NCBI GenBank assembly: GCA_030615365.1
Contig: JAUWZM010000032.1
Coordinates: forward strand, 1-29,266
From: Candidatus Aerophobota bacterium
GTDB taxonomy: Bacteria > Aerophobota > Aerophobia > Aerophobales > B3-G15
Direction: 5' to 3'
DNA: 29,266 nucleotides
Position 1 is the stretch's first letter. Every line of letters begins with the position of its first letter. The notes under the pieces are model-generated. The model did no database searches. It worked only from the letters and a program-made list of their open reading frames with translations, and was not told where the DNA came from. Of this stretch, positions 8,447-16,428 are shown piece by piece. The position numbers were made by a program, and so were the translations under genes.

Positions 8447-9406
8447 ATGGACATTGATAAATTTAAACCATATCTCTTCGATTTGTCAGAAAATCGTAAT
8501 AATTTTAAGGATTTTTTAAAAGAATTGGAGACAGCAAATTGCGTTGTTCTTGTCGGCGCAGGTTTGTCCACTCCGCTTAAAATTCCCGATTGGGAAAAAT
8601 TAACCCAAAATTTATCGGAATTTTCTAAACTTACTTATTCAAAAGAATATATTAAAGCAAATCCTGCCGAATGGTCGGATATCGCAGAAGAAGCAAAAAG
8701 CTACTGGCGGAAGAAAGATGAACAATTAAAGAAGTATTATGAATTTTTAAAAGATGCGTTCACGCCAAGACAAGAGCCGTATCGTAGTATACATACAGTG
8801 TTATTGCAAGTAAACTTTCTTTCCTATTTAACAACAAATTTTGATAATATTCTTGATAAAGCTGCCGAGAGCATAGATAATGGGAAAATAATAAATGGTA
8901 TTCAAGTTTTTCCAAATATTGACGCGACCTTTTTAAGAGGTAGGAAGATTTTTTATCTACATGGTAAAATAGAGAACCAAGATATAGTACTTACTAAAAG
9001 TGAGTATGAAAAAGCTTATAAATATGAACGTTTGAAAAATGTATTATGGAATGCTTATTTTAGTATGAGCATAGTTATGATAGGACATAGCTTAAGAGAT
9101 ATATACATTCAAAAATTACTTGAAAATTTTAAAGAACAATTAAACAAAATGCAGAATCAAGAACAACAATGGAAAGAAAATATTAATAAACATAAACATT
9201 TTATCTTTGTGGGTGTAGATCTGATAACGAATGAGGAAAAAATGAAAGAAGAAAATTCACGATATGAGGGATTCAATATTTATCCCATACGGTATCTGCT
9301 TCCACAACATCTATTTGGTTCAAACGATAAAGATGATCATATAAACTTATTCCATATTTTAGAAGAATTACCTAAATATGAAGGGAAAATAAAATATGAA
9401 GATTAA
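8447..9406 (+). CDS. SIR2-family (SIR2_2-like) NAD-binding defence protein
   Basis: A 319-residue protein with the sirtuin-like Rossmann motifs of bacterial defence SIR2 domains: VVLVGAGLS (Gly37-Ser41), TTNFD (129-133) with the conserved Asn131, LHGK with His172, and VMIGHSLRD near residue 210. In ThsA, DSR and similar systems such domains hydrolyse NAD+ when infection is sensed and stop growth. Here no sensor domain is fused, because the protein ends soon after the SIR2 fold. The following 944-residue protein, overlapping by 11 nt, is the obvious partner. The start ATG lies 1 nt after the methylase stop, so the two are co-translated. NADase activity is inferred from the family and the presence of Asn and His. 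Confidence 0.85.
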   Translation: MDIDKFKPYLFDLSENRNNFKDFLKELETANCVVLVGAGLSTPLKIPDWEKLTQNLSEFSKLTYSKEYIKANPAEWSDIAEEAKSYWRKKDEQLKKYYEFLKDAFTPRQEPYRSIHTVLLQVNFLSYLTTNFDNILDKAAESIDNGKIINGIQVFPNIDATFLRGRKIFYLHGKIENQDIVLTKSEYEKAYKYERLKNVLWNAYFSMSIVMIGHSLRDIYIQKLLENFKEQLNKMQNQEQQWKENINKHKHFIFVGVDLITNEEKMKEENSRYEGFNIYPIRYLLPQHLFGSNDKDDHINLFHILEELPKYEGKIKYED

Positions 9407-12230
9407 TTTCTATGGTGTTGCCGAGAAAATAGATTTAATTATTAAAAAAGAAAAGCCTGAGTTAGAAGAACAAAACAAAATTCTGGGATTGCTAAAAACC
9501 GAGTCCTACGCAAATTACTTTTTCAAAAAAGTAGAAAAGCCATTCTGGTTCAAGATACTTTTACGGAAGGGATTTTTTGATTCTTCTCCTGAACCAATCC
9601 AAGGAAAAGACAAAGAGAGCTATGTAATACCCTTTTGGGCACCACTGCAATACTTGGAAAAGATTTCTAAATATCCAGAATTTTCTGATGAGTTAATCAA
9701 TATTATGCAAAGAATTACTAAAGATAAAGTAGATAACTATCTTACCTACTATGTCTTTACTAAGATGAGCGTCAATTTCCCGTCAGCGAAATCAGCAAAA
9801 GTTGTTCCATTGGTAAAAAGTTGGCTAATAAACAGCAGATTTAATAATTCAGTGATATCTGCTGAACTGATAAAACTGCTAAAGTATTTATTAGAAAATA
9901 ATCAAATTGATGCTGCATTAGAGCTAATTGAAATTGTAACCGAGACGAAAGAAGAAAAACAAAAGGTATTTGAATTTAATAAAGCGGAAGCTATTGTTGA
10001 TATCTATTGGCTTAAGAAACTAATTAGAGAAAATATTAATCTAATAATAGAGAAATGTCCTAAAAAGGCGATTGGTATTGTCTGTCAAAATCTTGTCAAA
10101 GCAATAGAAATTGAACATAAAAACACAAATAATGGAATTTATAGAGATGGATCTTATATATGGAGACCGGCTATAGAGGAACATACGCAAAATTCCAGCT
10201 CTCTCGACATAAAAGAAATCTTAGTTATCTCTATTCGGGATATTTTAGTGAGTACGATAAAGAAAGGCAATAAAGCCGAGAATATTACAAAAGATTTCAT
10301 GAGCCATAAAATGCCTATTTTTAGAAGACTTGCCATCTTTATTTTTACAGAATTTACGGGGAAATTTAAAGATATAATAGAAAATGAATTCTTAAAAGAC
10401 AAAAAGATATTCAGTGACAGATCTGTTCATCACGAACTATACCAATTTATTAAGATGCAATTTAGAAATCTAAGTAAGGATTCGCAAAAGTTTATCTTGA
10501 ATAGTATTAAGAAAGGACCTGAAAGTATTCGCCCTGGTATAAAGGATGAAAAAAGGGAAAGGCGCATAAAAATTTGGAAACAAAGATGGCTTACAGCCTT
10601 AGAGGGACAAGGTGTAAAAGATGCTGAGGATTTTCTGAGAAATCTAAGAAAGGAAACTGGAGTAAAAAAAATTGAACATCCTGACTTCTTATTTTACAGT
10701 GAAACCTATTGGGATAAAGAAAGCGGGGTTAATGTAAAAGAAATTTTGAAAAAGGATAACAAAGAAATAGCAAAATATCTAAAAAATTTCAAAGAAACTG
10801 GACGTTTTCGTGATCCTACTATAGAGGGATTGGGAGGATTTATTAGTGCAACTGTGGGAAAGAATCCTTCCAGATTTGAAAATAATTTGGATCCTTTTCT
10901 TGATGTTCCCTTTTATTTTCTTAATGAAATAATATGGGCATTTGAGAAATTATGGAATGAAAATAAAGAGATAAACTGGGAAAAAATTCTTGGATTCTGC
11001 AAAAGGCTTGTAAAAGATGATAATTTCTGGAAAGAGGAAAGGGATGGGAAAAGATTTTGGCTGACCGGGACAATCTCCAATTTAATAGAATCAGGAACCA
11101 AGAAAGATGAACATGCGTTCGATGAAAAGTACCTATCAATAGCACGAGAGATACTCATTGAAATTGCAAGAAAAGAGACGGATTCCTCAAATGATCTATC
11201 AGACCCGGTAACTGCTGCTTTAAATTCAGCTAAAGGGAAAACTCTATCCAGTTTGCTTAACTATGCTTTAAGATATGCCCGGACAAAATACAAAGATAAA
11301 GAGAAGACGCCCTTAAAAAAGTGGGAAAAAGAAGTTGAAGAGTTATTCACAGAAAGACTGGATAAAAACATTGATAAAAGTTTAGAGGTCCATACTATCA
11401 TAGGGCAATATCTTCCACAATTCTTATATTTAGATAGAGATTGGGTAACGGGACATCTAAGAGACATTTTCCCTGAAAAAAAGGAATATCAAAAATATTG
11501 GGAGGCTGCCTTTGCGGGTTATCTATTCAACAATATGGTGCATGGAGATATTTACGAAATACTAAGAAATGAATACGAGAGAGCAATAAAAACTGAATTT
11601 AGGGATTCCAATGCTCAGAGAAGATTAGCCAAGCATTTGTGTGTCGCTTATTTATGGGGAAAAGAGAGATTGGATGCTCAAGATAGTTTAATTAAGTTTT
11701 ATTTAGATAACGCAAATTCTGCTCAGATGCAAGAAAGTATAGGTTTTTTATGGGGATTATACAAGGATAAACAATTTATCCCTGGACACAGAGAAAAAGT
11801 CTTGAACTTCTGGAAGTATAGATATAGGAAAGTTATAAAAAAAACCAATGTAGAAGAGTATAAAAAGGAGATTTCCGATTACATAAAGTTGTGCGTTTTT
11901 GTTGATGAAATAAATGATGAAATTTACGAGATATTAAAGTTCTCGATCAAATATGCAGCAGAGGCTGATTATAATATCACCGAAGCAATTGAATTTTTTA
12001 AGAGGAATTCCGCCAAGTATCCAAAGCAAATCGCTGAATTATTTAGTATTATGATTGATAATTGCCAAGTAATGACGGGTTACGAAAAGGAAGACATAAG
12101 AGAAATTTTTGTAAATCTCTATGAAGCAAAAGATCCGGAAATTAAAAAACTCGCTGATAGGATAATTAATAAATATGGAGAAAAGGGAATAGAAGATTTT
12201 AGAGATTTATACGAAAAATACAAGAACTAG
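9396..12230 (+). CDS. Large SIR2-partner protein of unknown fold, possibly DUF4020-like
   Basis: 944 residues with no motif I recognise with confidence. The composition is Lys/Glu/aromatic-rich and appears almost wholly alpha-helical, suggesting a helical-repeat scaffold. There is no signal peptide or membrane segment. The gene starts inside the last codons of the SIR2 gene (11-nt overlap, with AGGG 8-10 nt upstream). In many bacteria a SIR2 domain of about 320 residues is fused to a helical C-terminal region of about 900 residues annotated as DUF4020. The sizes and order here match such a fusion split into two genes, but I could not verify the domain. A likely role is sensing or oligomerisation of the SIR2 effector. 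It ends 15 nt from the convergent gene at 12246. Confidence 0.65.
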   Translation: MKINFYGVAEKIDLIIKKEKPELEEQNKILGLLKTESYANYFFKKVEKPFWFKILLRKGFFDSSPEPIQGKDKESYVIPFWAPLQYLEKISKYPEFSDELINIMQRITKDKVDNYLTYYVFTKMSVNFPSAKSAKVVPLVKSWLINSRFNNSVISAELIKLLKYLLENNQIDAALELIEIVTETKEEKQKVFEFNKAEAIVDIYWLKKLIRENINLIIEKCPKKAIGIVCQNLVKAIEIEHKNTNNGIYRDGSYIWRPAIEEHTQNSSSLDIKEILVISIRDILVSTIKKGNKAENITKDFMSHKMPIFRRLAIFIFTEFTGKFKDIIENEFLKDKKIFSDRSVHHELYQFIKMQFRNLSKDSQKFILNSIKKGPESIRPGIKDEKRERRIKIWKQRWLTALEGQGVKDAEDFLRNLRKETGVKKIEHPDFLFYSETYWDKESGVNVKEILKKDNKEIAKYLKNFKETGRFRDPTIEGLGGFISATVGKNPSRFENNLDPFLDVPFYFLNEIIWAFEKLWNENKEINWEKILGFCKRLVKDDNFWKEERDGKRFWLTGTISNLIESGTKKDEHAFDEKYLSIAREILIEIARKETDSSNDLSDPVTAALNSAKGKTLSSLLNYALRYARTKYKDKEKTPLKKWEKEVEELFTERLDKNIDKSLEVHTIIGQYLPQFLYLDRDWVTGHLRDIFPEKKEYQKYWEAAFAGYLFNNMVHGDIYEILRNEYERAIKTEFRDSNAQRRLAKHLCVAYLWGKERLDAQDSLIKFYLDNANSAQMQESIGFLWGLYKDKQFIPGHREKVLNFWKYRYRKVIKKTNVEEYKKEISDYIKLCVFVDEINDEIYEILKFSIKYAAEADYNITEAIEFFKRNSAKYPKQIAELFSIMIDNCQVMTGYEKEDIREIFVNLYEAKDPEIKKLADRIINKYGEKGIEDFRDLYEKYKN

Positions 12231-12245
12231 GTAAGTTTCAATATA

Positions 12246-12893
12246 CTATTTCCAGTTAACAACTTGCCCTTGAGTTTCAAGTTCCTTTTCAACAAGAGAT
12301 AGAGTCCCTTCCTTCAAAAATTGTTTTAAATCCATCCGTGATGCACTTAGAAATTCTTCCTTTGATTGGAATTTATCTAATATTTGAGAGATAACTAAAC
12401 GAGCAATAGAAATAGAAATTTTCTTTTCTAATTGAAGTGAATGCAATAGTTTCACTAAATCTATCTTAAGTTCTTTCTTTAAAATTTGTAAATCTTTCTT
12501 TACCATTTTTTGAGTATCTTGTGGTTTAAAATGTTGAAAGGCTGGCTCATTAAGCCAGTTAATGTTTTTTGTTCCTAAATTTAAGTATCGAGCTATTCCA
12601 CTAGTAATTCGTAGTTTTCTAAGAATATCCCAATCTTTTCTTGTAAGTTTATCAAAAGCAATTTCTTCTCGCCAACGATGGAGAGAATATTTTCGTTTTC
12701 CTTCATTATCTATGGGAATACTTGTTTCGGTGTGTCTATATATTGTATAAAAAATCCATGATTCGAAGTAATGTATAGCTGAATAAAAAGTAGCTGTTAT
12801 TCCCCAATCATGGTAAGGAGGACTAAAGGCAAGTTTATTAGCAGCTTTTTCGTTATGCTCTGCCTGCAAAATATGAATTAAACAATCTGCCAT
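12246..12893 (-). CDS. HEPN-like protein, last gene of the minus-strand trio
   Basis: About 215 residues. The N-terminal half is helical and has the pattern HNEKAANKLAF, HDWGITATFYSAIHYFESW, RKYSLH (an Rx4H motif, Arg67 and His72 from this start), then LRKLRITSGIARYL. Rx4-6H in a four-helix domain is the hallmark of HEPN RNases and related nucleotide-modifying or toxin proteins. I infer the family from this pattern only. The frame is open ten codons further to a GTG at 12923, but the ATG at 12893 has AAGAAG just upstream and gives a smaller overlap (16 nt) with the preceding gene. The C-terminal half is helical with no motif I know. It converges on the SIR2 operon. Confidence 0.6.
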   Translation of the reverse strand: MADCLIHILQAEHNEKAANKLAFSPPYHDWGITATFYSAIHYFESWIFYTIYRHTETSIPIDNEGKRKYSLHRWREEIAFDKLTRKDWDILRKLRITSGIARYLNLGTKNINWLNEPAFQHFKPQDTQKMVKKDLQILKKELKIDLVKLLHSLQLEKKISISIARLVISQILDKFQSKEEFLSASRMDLKQFLKEGTLSLVEKELETQGQVVNWK

Positions 12894-13588
12894 AATTTCT
12901 TCTTTTGTCTTGAAAAGATGCACCGAGCTTCTGGATGCACAGTATCCTCTTTTTCTACAACTCCCACTGGCAGATAAAAAAACGTAAAAGTTAAAGACGA
13001 AAACTCTTTATGAATATCATATTCTGTATCTAACAGGTTATCTATCAATTCATCATCATATTCATCAATGCTAAGTAAAATCTGGATTTGTATTTCAGCA
13101 CGATATTTCTGTACATATATAGACTTAACTTTCTCATATTTACTATACTCTCGTACTATAATAAGTAGAGATGATTCCTCAAAATATACGGTTCCTTCTT
13201 TTTCTTCAACTATTTTCTCAAACTCTACTTCAGGCTCAATTAAACCCCAATAAATTTTTGCAAGATCCAACACATTTTTTACATCCCATATTTGATTTTC
13301 CTCAAATTCAGTTATTATAATTTGGGACTGTAGATTTGTAATAATGTCTATATATTCTCTAATGTTCAAAGATGCTGGAATCTTATTATTTTTAATAACA
13401 TCATCCCCCAACTCTGTTCCCATTTCTCGTTCCTGCATTGGGAGAAGATAACTCAAATATCTTATATCAAAAAGATCAAAAACGGGGAGTATCCCATCAG
13501 TAAAAGTTCCTACTCTGGAAACGTAATCTGATTCTCTTGACGATACTAACGCATCAGAATCTTCAACTTCCCCAACTATTGCACCCAT
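12878..13588 (-). CDS. Hypothetical protein, middle gene of the minus-strand trio
   Basis: A 236-residue acidic protein with no recognised family. It starts MGAIVGEVEDSDALVSSRES and contains a beta-alternating central part (YVQKYRAEIQIQILLSIDEY, then a Phe-rich strand TFTFFYLPV). No signal peptide or membrane helix is seen. A GGAG sequence lies 9-10 nt before the ATG. It begins 13 nt after the upstream gene ends and overlaps the HEPN-like gene, so the three are one operon. Function is unknown. An adaptor or regulator for the HEPN-like protein is possible from position only. Confidence 0.65.
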   Translation of the reverse strand: MGAIVGEVEDSDALVSSRESDYVSRVGTFTDGILPVFDLFDIRYLSYLLPMQEREMGTELGDDVIKNNKIPASLNIREYIDIITNLQSQIIITEFEENQIWDVKNVLDLAKIYWGLIEPEVEFEKIVEEKEGTVYFEESSLLIIVREYSKYEKVKSIYVQKYRAEIQIQILLSIDEYDDELIDNLLDTEYDIHKEFSSLTFTFFYLPVGVVEKEDTVHPEARCIFSRQKKKLWQIV

Positions 13589-13601
13589 ATTTTATGCTCC
13601 T

Positions 13602-14339
13602 TTATTCTTGAAAGTGCCTATTCATCGTTTCTTTTATGGATTTACTACTCTCATTGAGAAATTGAGTTAGCAATTTAGTATCAACTTTATATTTTTCATC
13701 AGCAACTGTGTTAATATCTATTAGTACAGTTAAAAAATTATTTGGAGTTGGATCAGAAATTCTTCGGGCAGATTTAATTCTTACCCACTTATTTACTTTA
13801 CAACCAATAATATTCTCTTTAATTAAGTAGTGAAGCTCTAATTTATATGGATTCTCAAAGGGAGTATCTTTCCTGAGATAATTTGATGTGATATATTCAG
13901 ATCCACTTTTTCCCAATTCTACAATCCATTGAGTTATCATTGCCGTTCTTGAAAATTGGCAGTGAGTCTCTTCTGTAAAACATTTAGATATTGTTATGAA
14001 TCTTTCATAAAGCCCATCAATAGGAAACTCAACAGCAGAATCTTTAGGAAGAAAATTGCAAAAGAAATCTACTCGCTTGCCAGATATTTGCAATACATAT
14101 TGTTCATCTTTTGATTTCAAAATAATCCTGGGGATTTCTAATGGTTCCTCTTCAGGCATAGGAAGTATCACCTGATCCCCATTAAATAATGTTCGAAGTT
14201 CTTTATTTATTTTGACCATCAGTTTCGCCTTATCCGAAATTATAATCCCAGGGCTAAATAGTACTAATCGGATTTGCTTAATTTGCAATAACATTTTTTC
14301 CTTCCCTTCCCAATCCTCTATAACGTCAAATATTTCCAA
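13602..14339 (-). CDS. Hypothetical protein, first gene of the minus-strand trio (TIGR04255-like?)
   Basis: A 245-residue soluble protein starting at a TTG (14339) with AAGAGAA a few bases upstream; no ATG is available until residue 16. The central part alternates strands (QYVLQISGKRVDFFCNF) and is followed by helices. The size and the layout of hydrophobic strands resemble the sporadic TIGR04255 family of mobile-island proteins, but I have no diagnostic motif, so treat this as a guess. It is preceded by a good promoter at 14379-14406 and followed after 13 nt by the middle gene. It is the gene nearest to the right-hand duplication boundary. Confidence 0.6.
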   Translation of the reverse strand: MEIFDVIEDWEGKEKMLLQIKQIRLVLFSPGIIISDKAKLMVKINKELRTLFNGDQVILPMPEEEPLEIPRIILKSKDEQYVLQISGKRVDFFCNFLPKDSAVEFPIDGLYERFITISKCFTEETHCQFSRTAMITQWIVELGKSGSEYITSNYLRKDTPFENPYKLELHYLIKENIIGCKVNKWVRIKSARRISDPTPNNFLTVLIDINTVADEKYKVDTKLLTQFLNESSKSIKETMNRHFQE

Positions 14340-14378
14340 TATTCTCTTTTGAATATTAGATATTTTTTCTATGTATAT

Positions 14379-14406
14379 AGAATACTATTAACAAAAAATT
14401 TGTCAA
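14379..14406 (-). promoter_or_regulatory. Promoter of the minus-strand trio
   Basis: On the minus strand, TTGACA (14406-14401), 16-nt spacer, TATTCT (14384-14379). It lies about 40 nt ahead of the TTG start and only 14 nt inside the right copy of the direct repeat, so it belongs to the island and not to the host locus. Confidence 0.6.
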
Positions 14407-14410
14407 AAAC

Positions 14411-14518
14411 TTATAGTGTAAGCTCCGGGAGAAACTCCTCCTTTACCACAAGCCCACAGATAACTAAAGGTCCAATAACCGGACCTCTACCAGCCTCATC
14501 AATTCCCATAATTCTCAT
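14411..14518 (-). pseudogene. Truncated second copy of rnhB (first 33 codons)
   Basis: From ATG 14518 the minus strand reads [19 protein letters not shown], continues through LPEL in parallel with the intact rnhB at 683-1309, then leaves homology at 14420 and meets a TAA at 14411-14413. The 35-codon frame keeps the first catalytic Asp-Glu pair but none of the remaining active site, so it cannot be an RNase HII. It overlaps the fumarase stop by 20 nt, which shows the ancestral gene order fum-rnhB. The differences from the intact copy (7 in 132 nt) are mostly synonymous or outside the coding part. Confidence 0.9.
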
Positions 14519-14551
14519 ACTCGTTCACCTGAATTATTCTTGAAGCTTGCC
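14420..14551. repeat. Direct repeat, right copy (rnhB 5' end plus fum tail)
   Basis: Partner of 1211-1342, same orientation, 7 mismatches. Here the repeat is joined to an intact fumarase gene on one side and to island DNA on the other, the mirror of the left copy. The distance between copies is about 13.2 kb. Confidence 0.93.
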
Positions 14552-15380
14552 TTAGTGCGTAGCAACTAATATTTATCCCCACGGGTAGCCCGGCAATATG
14601 AGTAGGAAAATACTCTATATTCACCCCCAAACAGGTATGATTGCCTCCAAATCCCTGGGGTCCTATTCCTAATTTGTTAATTTCACCAAATAGTTCTTCC
14701 TCTAATTTAGCGTATTGGGGATGGGAATTTTTTGAATTTATTGAACGAAGAAGCGCCTTTTTAGCTAACTCTGCACAAATTTGCATTGTCCCTCCAATAC
14801 CAACCCCAACTATAATGGGAGGACAGGGATTTGCTCCTGCAGCTTTTACTGCGCGAAGAACGAACTTCTCTACTCCTTCCCTGCCATCTCCTGGGTTGAG
14901 CATAACTGCTCTGCTCATATTCTCCGAACCAAAACCCTTAGGAAAAACAACTATCCTTATTTTTCCTTCAAGTGAATGGTTAAAATGAAAATGGATTAAC
15001 GCAGGAGCATTGGTTCCTGTATTTTTTCTCAGAAAAAGGGGATCATCTACAATAGATTTTCTTAGATACCCTTTCCTGTAACCATCAATTACTCCTTTAT
15101 TTACAGCCTCCTTTAATATGCTTCCTTCAATTCTTACTCTCCTGCCTATCTCTAAAAAAACCTCAGCCATTCCTGTATCCTGGCAAGTAGGAATCCTCTC
15201 TTCTCGAGCAATTTTTATATTTTCTATTATTTTACTTAAGGTTTTTTTGGCCAGACTCTCTTTTTCCTCTTCTTTGATTTTCAATAAAGCCTCGAATACA
15301 TCCTCTCTCACTCCATAATTACTCTGTATACACAAATCAGCTACAACTTCAGTTATCTTTTCTTCTATCGTTTGCTTCAT
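14499..15380 (-). CDS. Class I fumarase / L(+)-tartrate dehydratase alpha subunit
   Basis: 293 residues corresponding to the N-terminal, iron-sulfur-binding half of class I fumarases, which interconvert fumarate and malate in the cytoplasm (or dehydrate tartrate). Cys66 in [10 protein letters not shown], Cys186 in ANPCPP and Cys273 in [10 protein letters not shown] have the spacing of the three ligands of the 4Fe-4S cluster. [21 protein letters not shown] and [12 protein letters not shown] are family motifs. Two-subunit enzymes need a beta subunit; none lies next to it here, where the downstream slot is taken by the rnhB remnant. AAGGAA precedes the ATG, and a strong promoter is at 15397-15425. 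The last 17 or so codons fall in the duplicated segment. Confidence 0.88.
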   Translation of the reverse strand: MKQTIEEKITEVVADLCIQSNYGVREDVFEALLKIKEEEKESLAKKTLSKIIENIKIAREERIPTCQDTGMAEVFLEIGRRVRIEGSILKEAVNKGVIDGYRKGYLRKSIVDDPLFLRKNTGTNAPALIHFHFNHSLEGKIRIVVFPKGFGSENMSRAVMLNPGDGREGVEKFVLRAVKAAGANPCPPIIVGVGIGGTMQICAELAKKALLRSINSKNSHPQYAKLEEELFGEINKLGIGPQGFGGNHTCLGVNIEYFPTHIAGLPVGINISCYALRQASRIIQVNEYENYGN

Positions 15381-15396
15381 TTTCCTTACTAAGGAT

Positions 15397-15425
15397 ATTT
15401 TACTGTAAAGCTATATTCCTGTCAA
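15397..15425 (-). promoter_or_regulatory. Sigma70-type promoter of fumarase alpha
   Basis: On the minus strand, TTGACA (15425-15420), 17-nt spacer, TAAAAT (15402-15397). The predicted start is near 15390, leaving a leader of only about 10 nt before the ATG at 15380 that still holds the AAGGAA ribosome binding site. Homologous over about 43 bp to the rnhB promoter at 1386-1414. Confidence 0.75.
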
Positions 15426-15468
15426 TTTATACGCTTTGGCTTCAAGGGGAAAAAGTGCGAAGACGGAA

Positions 15469-16277
15469 AAATTAAACATCTTTTATCTTGGAAAAGAATT
15501 ACAGAATTATCCCCTTGGCAAACTCAAATAATGTGCTATTTGCCGAAGGCAGTTTACCGTTACAATCGGCACGGTTATTGAGAGTACGCATTTACCTTTA
15601 AAAAAATGGTTAATGGCTTTTCCCCTAATGTGTTCAGCAAAGAAAGGTGTATCAGCTCTTCAATTGCAAAGAAATCTTGACATCAAATCTTATAAGACCG
15701 CTTGGAGAATGCTCAAACAAATCAGAACGGCTATGAGTAATATTGAACATGGTAAGACTTTTGAGACAATCGTTGAAATAGATGAGACCTACATAGGAGG
15801 CAAGCCCAGAAAGAAAAACAGAAAAGATGATGATGAACACAATAAGAAAGGTCGAGGAACTAAGAAAAACCCAGTTGTTGGAATAGTTGACCGGGAACAA
15901 GGAAGGGTATATGCGAAGGTATCTCTACCCAACAAAGAAGGGAAGAAACTTTCGGGCAATCAGTTATTGGCAATCCTCAATGAAGTCTGCAAAAAAAGGC
16001 TGCCATTATTACTGATGAATTCAAAGAATACAATATTTTGAAAAGAACAGAGCATATTCATCTTATAGTTGACCATACGAAAGAATTTGTAAGTGATTTT
16101 GTGCATACCAATAACGTAGAATCATTCTGGGCTATTTTAAAACGTGGGGTTTATGGTATTTACCATCATATTTCTATTAAGTATCTCCAAGACTATGTGA
16201 ATGAGTTCTGTTTCAGGTTTAATAATCGGGATGGGAATATGTTTGACATAATACTGATCCAGGCGGTGATAGCATGA
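15469..16277 (+). pseudogene. IS1595-family transposase, decayed
   Basis: DDE-type transposase of the IS1595 family, broken in at least two places. After a weak N-terminus and an in-frame TAA at 15529-15531, the frame resumes with CAICRRQFTVTIGT (second half of the zinc ribbon), LPLKKWLMAF, SALQLQRNL, SYKTAW and the catalytic IVEIDETYIGGKPRKK. At the A7 run 15991-15997 the frame shifts by -1 into AIITDEFKEYNIL and then TNNVESFWAILKRGVYGIYH and RFNNRD, which hold the other catalytic residues and the normal C-terminus. The longest open parts are 15613-16041 and 16038-16277. I see no convincing terminal inverted repeats. The A7 run might allow slippage, but the upstream TAA and degraded zinc ribbon favour a dead copy. 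It lies just upstream of the fum promoter, transcribed away from it. Confidence 0.85.
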
Positions 16278-16410
16278 AAAAAACACTTTATTACGATGAT
16301 AACCTAAATCTTCCAATAGGTCAGCGTTTTCCATGAGAGTATTACCGAGTATGTAAAGGTATGATTCCGTTTTATGATTTCTTATTTGTCGATGAAGACA
16401 TTTAAATGAG
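16274..16410 (+). pseudogene. Scrap resembling the start of a DNA methylase
   Basis: An ATG overlapping the transposase stop (ATGA, 16274-16277) opens MKKTLYYDDNLNLP, which looks like the usual N-terminus of site-specific adenine methylases (pattern K-LYYGDNL). The frame stops after 20 codons, and the following 80 bases are out of frame and unrecognisable. A methylase passenger gene directly behind an IS1595-type transposase would explain the coupling, but the evidence is one short motif. Confidence 0.35.
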
Positions 16411-16428
16411 AATGGAAAACTTTTATCC

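Noticed and set aside
12562..12750. Plus-strand frame opposite the HEPN-like gene
   Set aside because: Antisense shadow of a better-supported minus-strand gene with proper operon context.
14641..14988. Plus-strand frame opposite fumarase alpha
   Set aside because: Its proline-rich translation is the antisense of conserved fumarase motifs.
15991..15997. Programmed -1 frameshifting at the A7 run of the IS1595 transposase
   Set aside because: The upstream in-frame TAA and degraded zinc ribbon indicate decay; the zero-frame codons (TGC AAA AAA AGG) do not form a perfect slippery heptamer.
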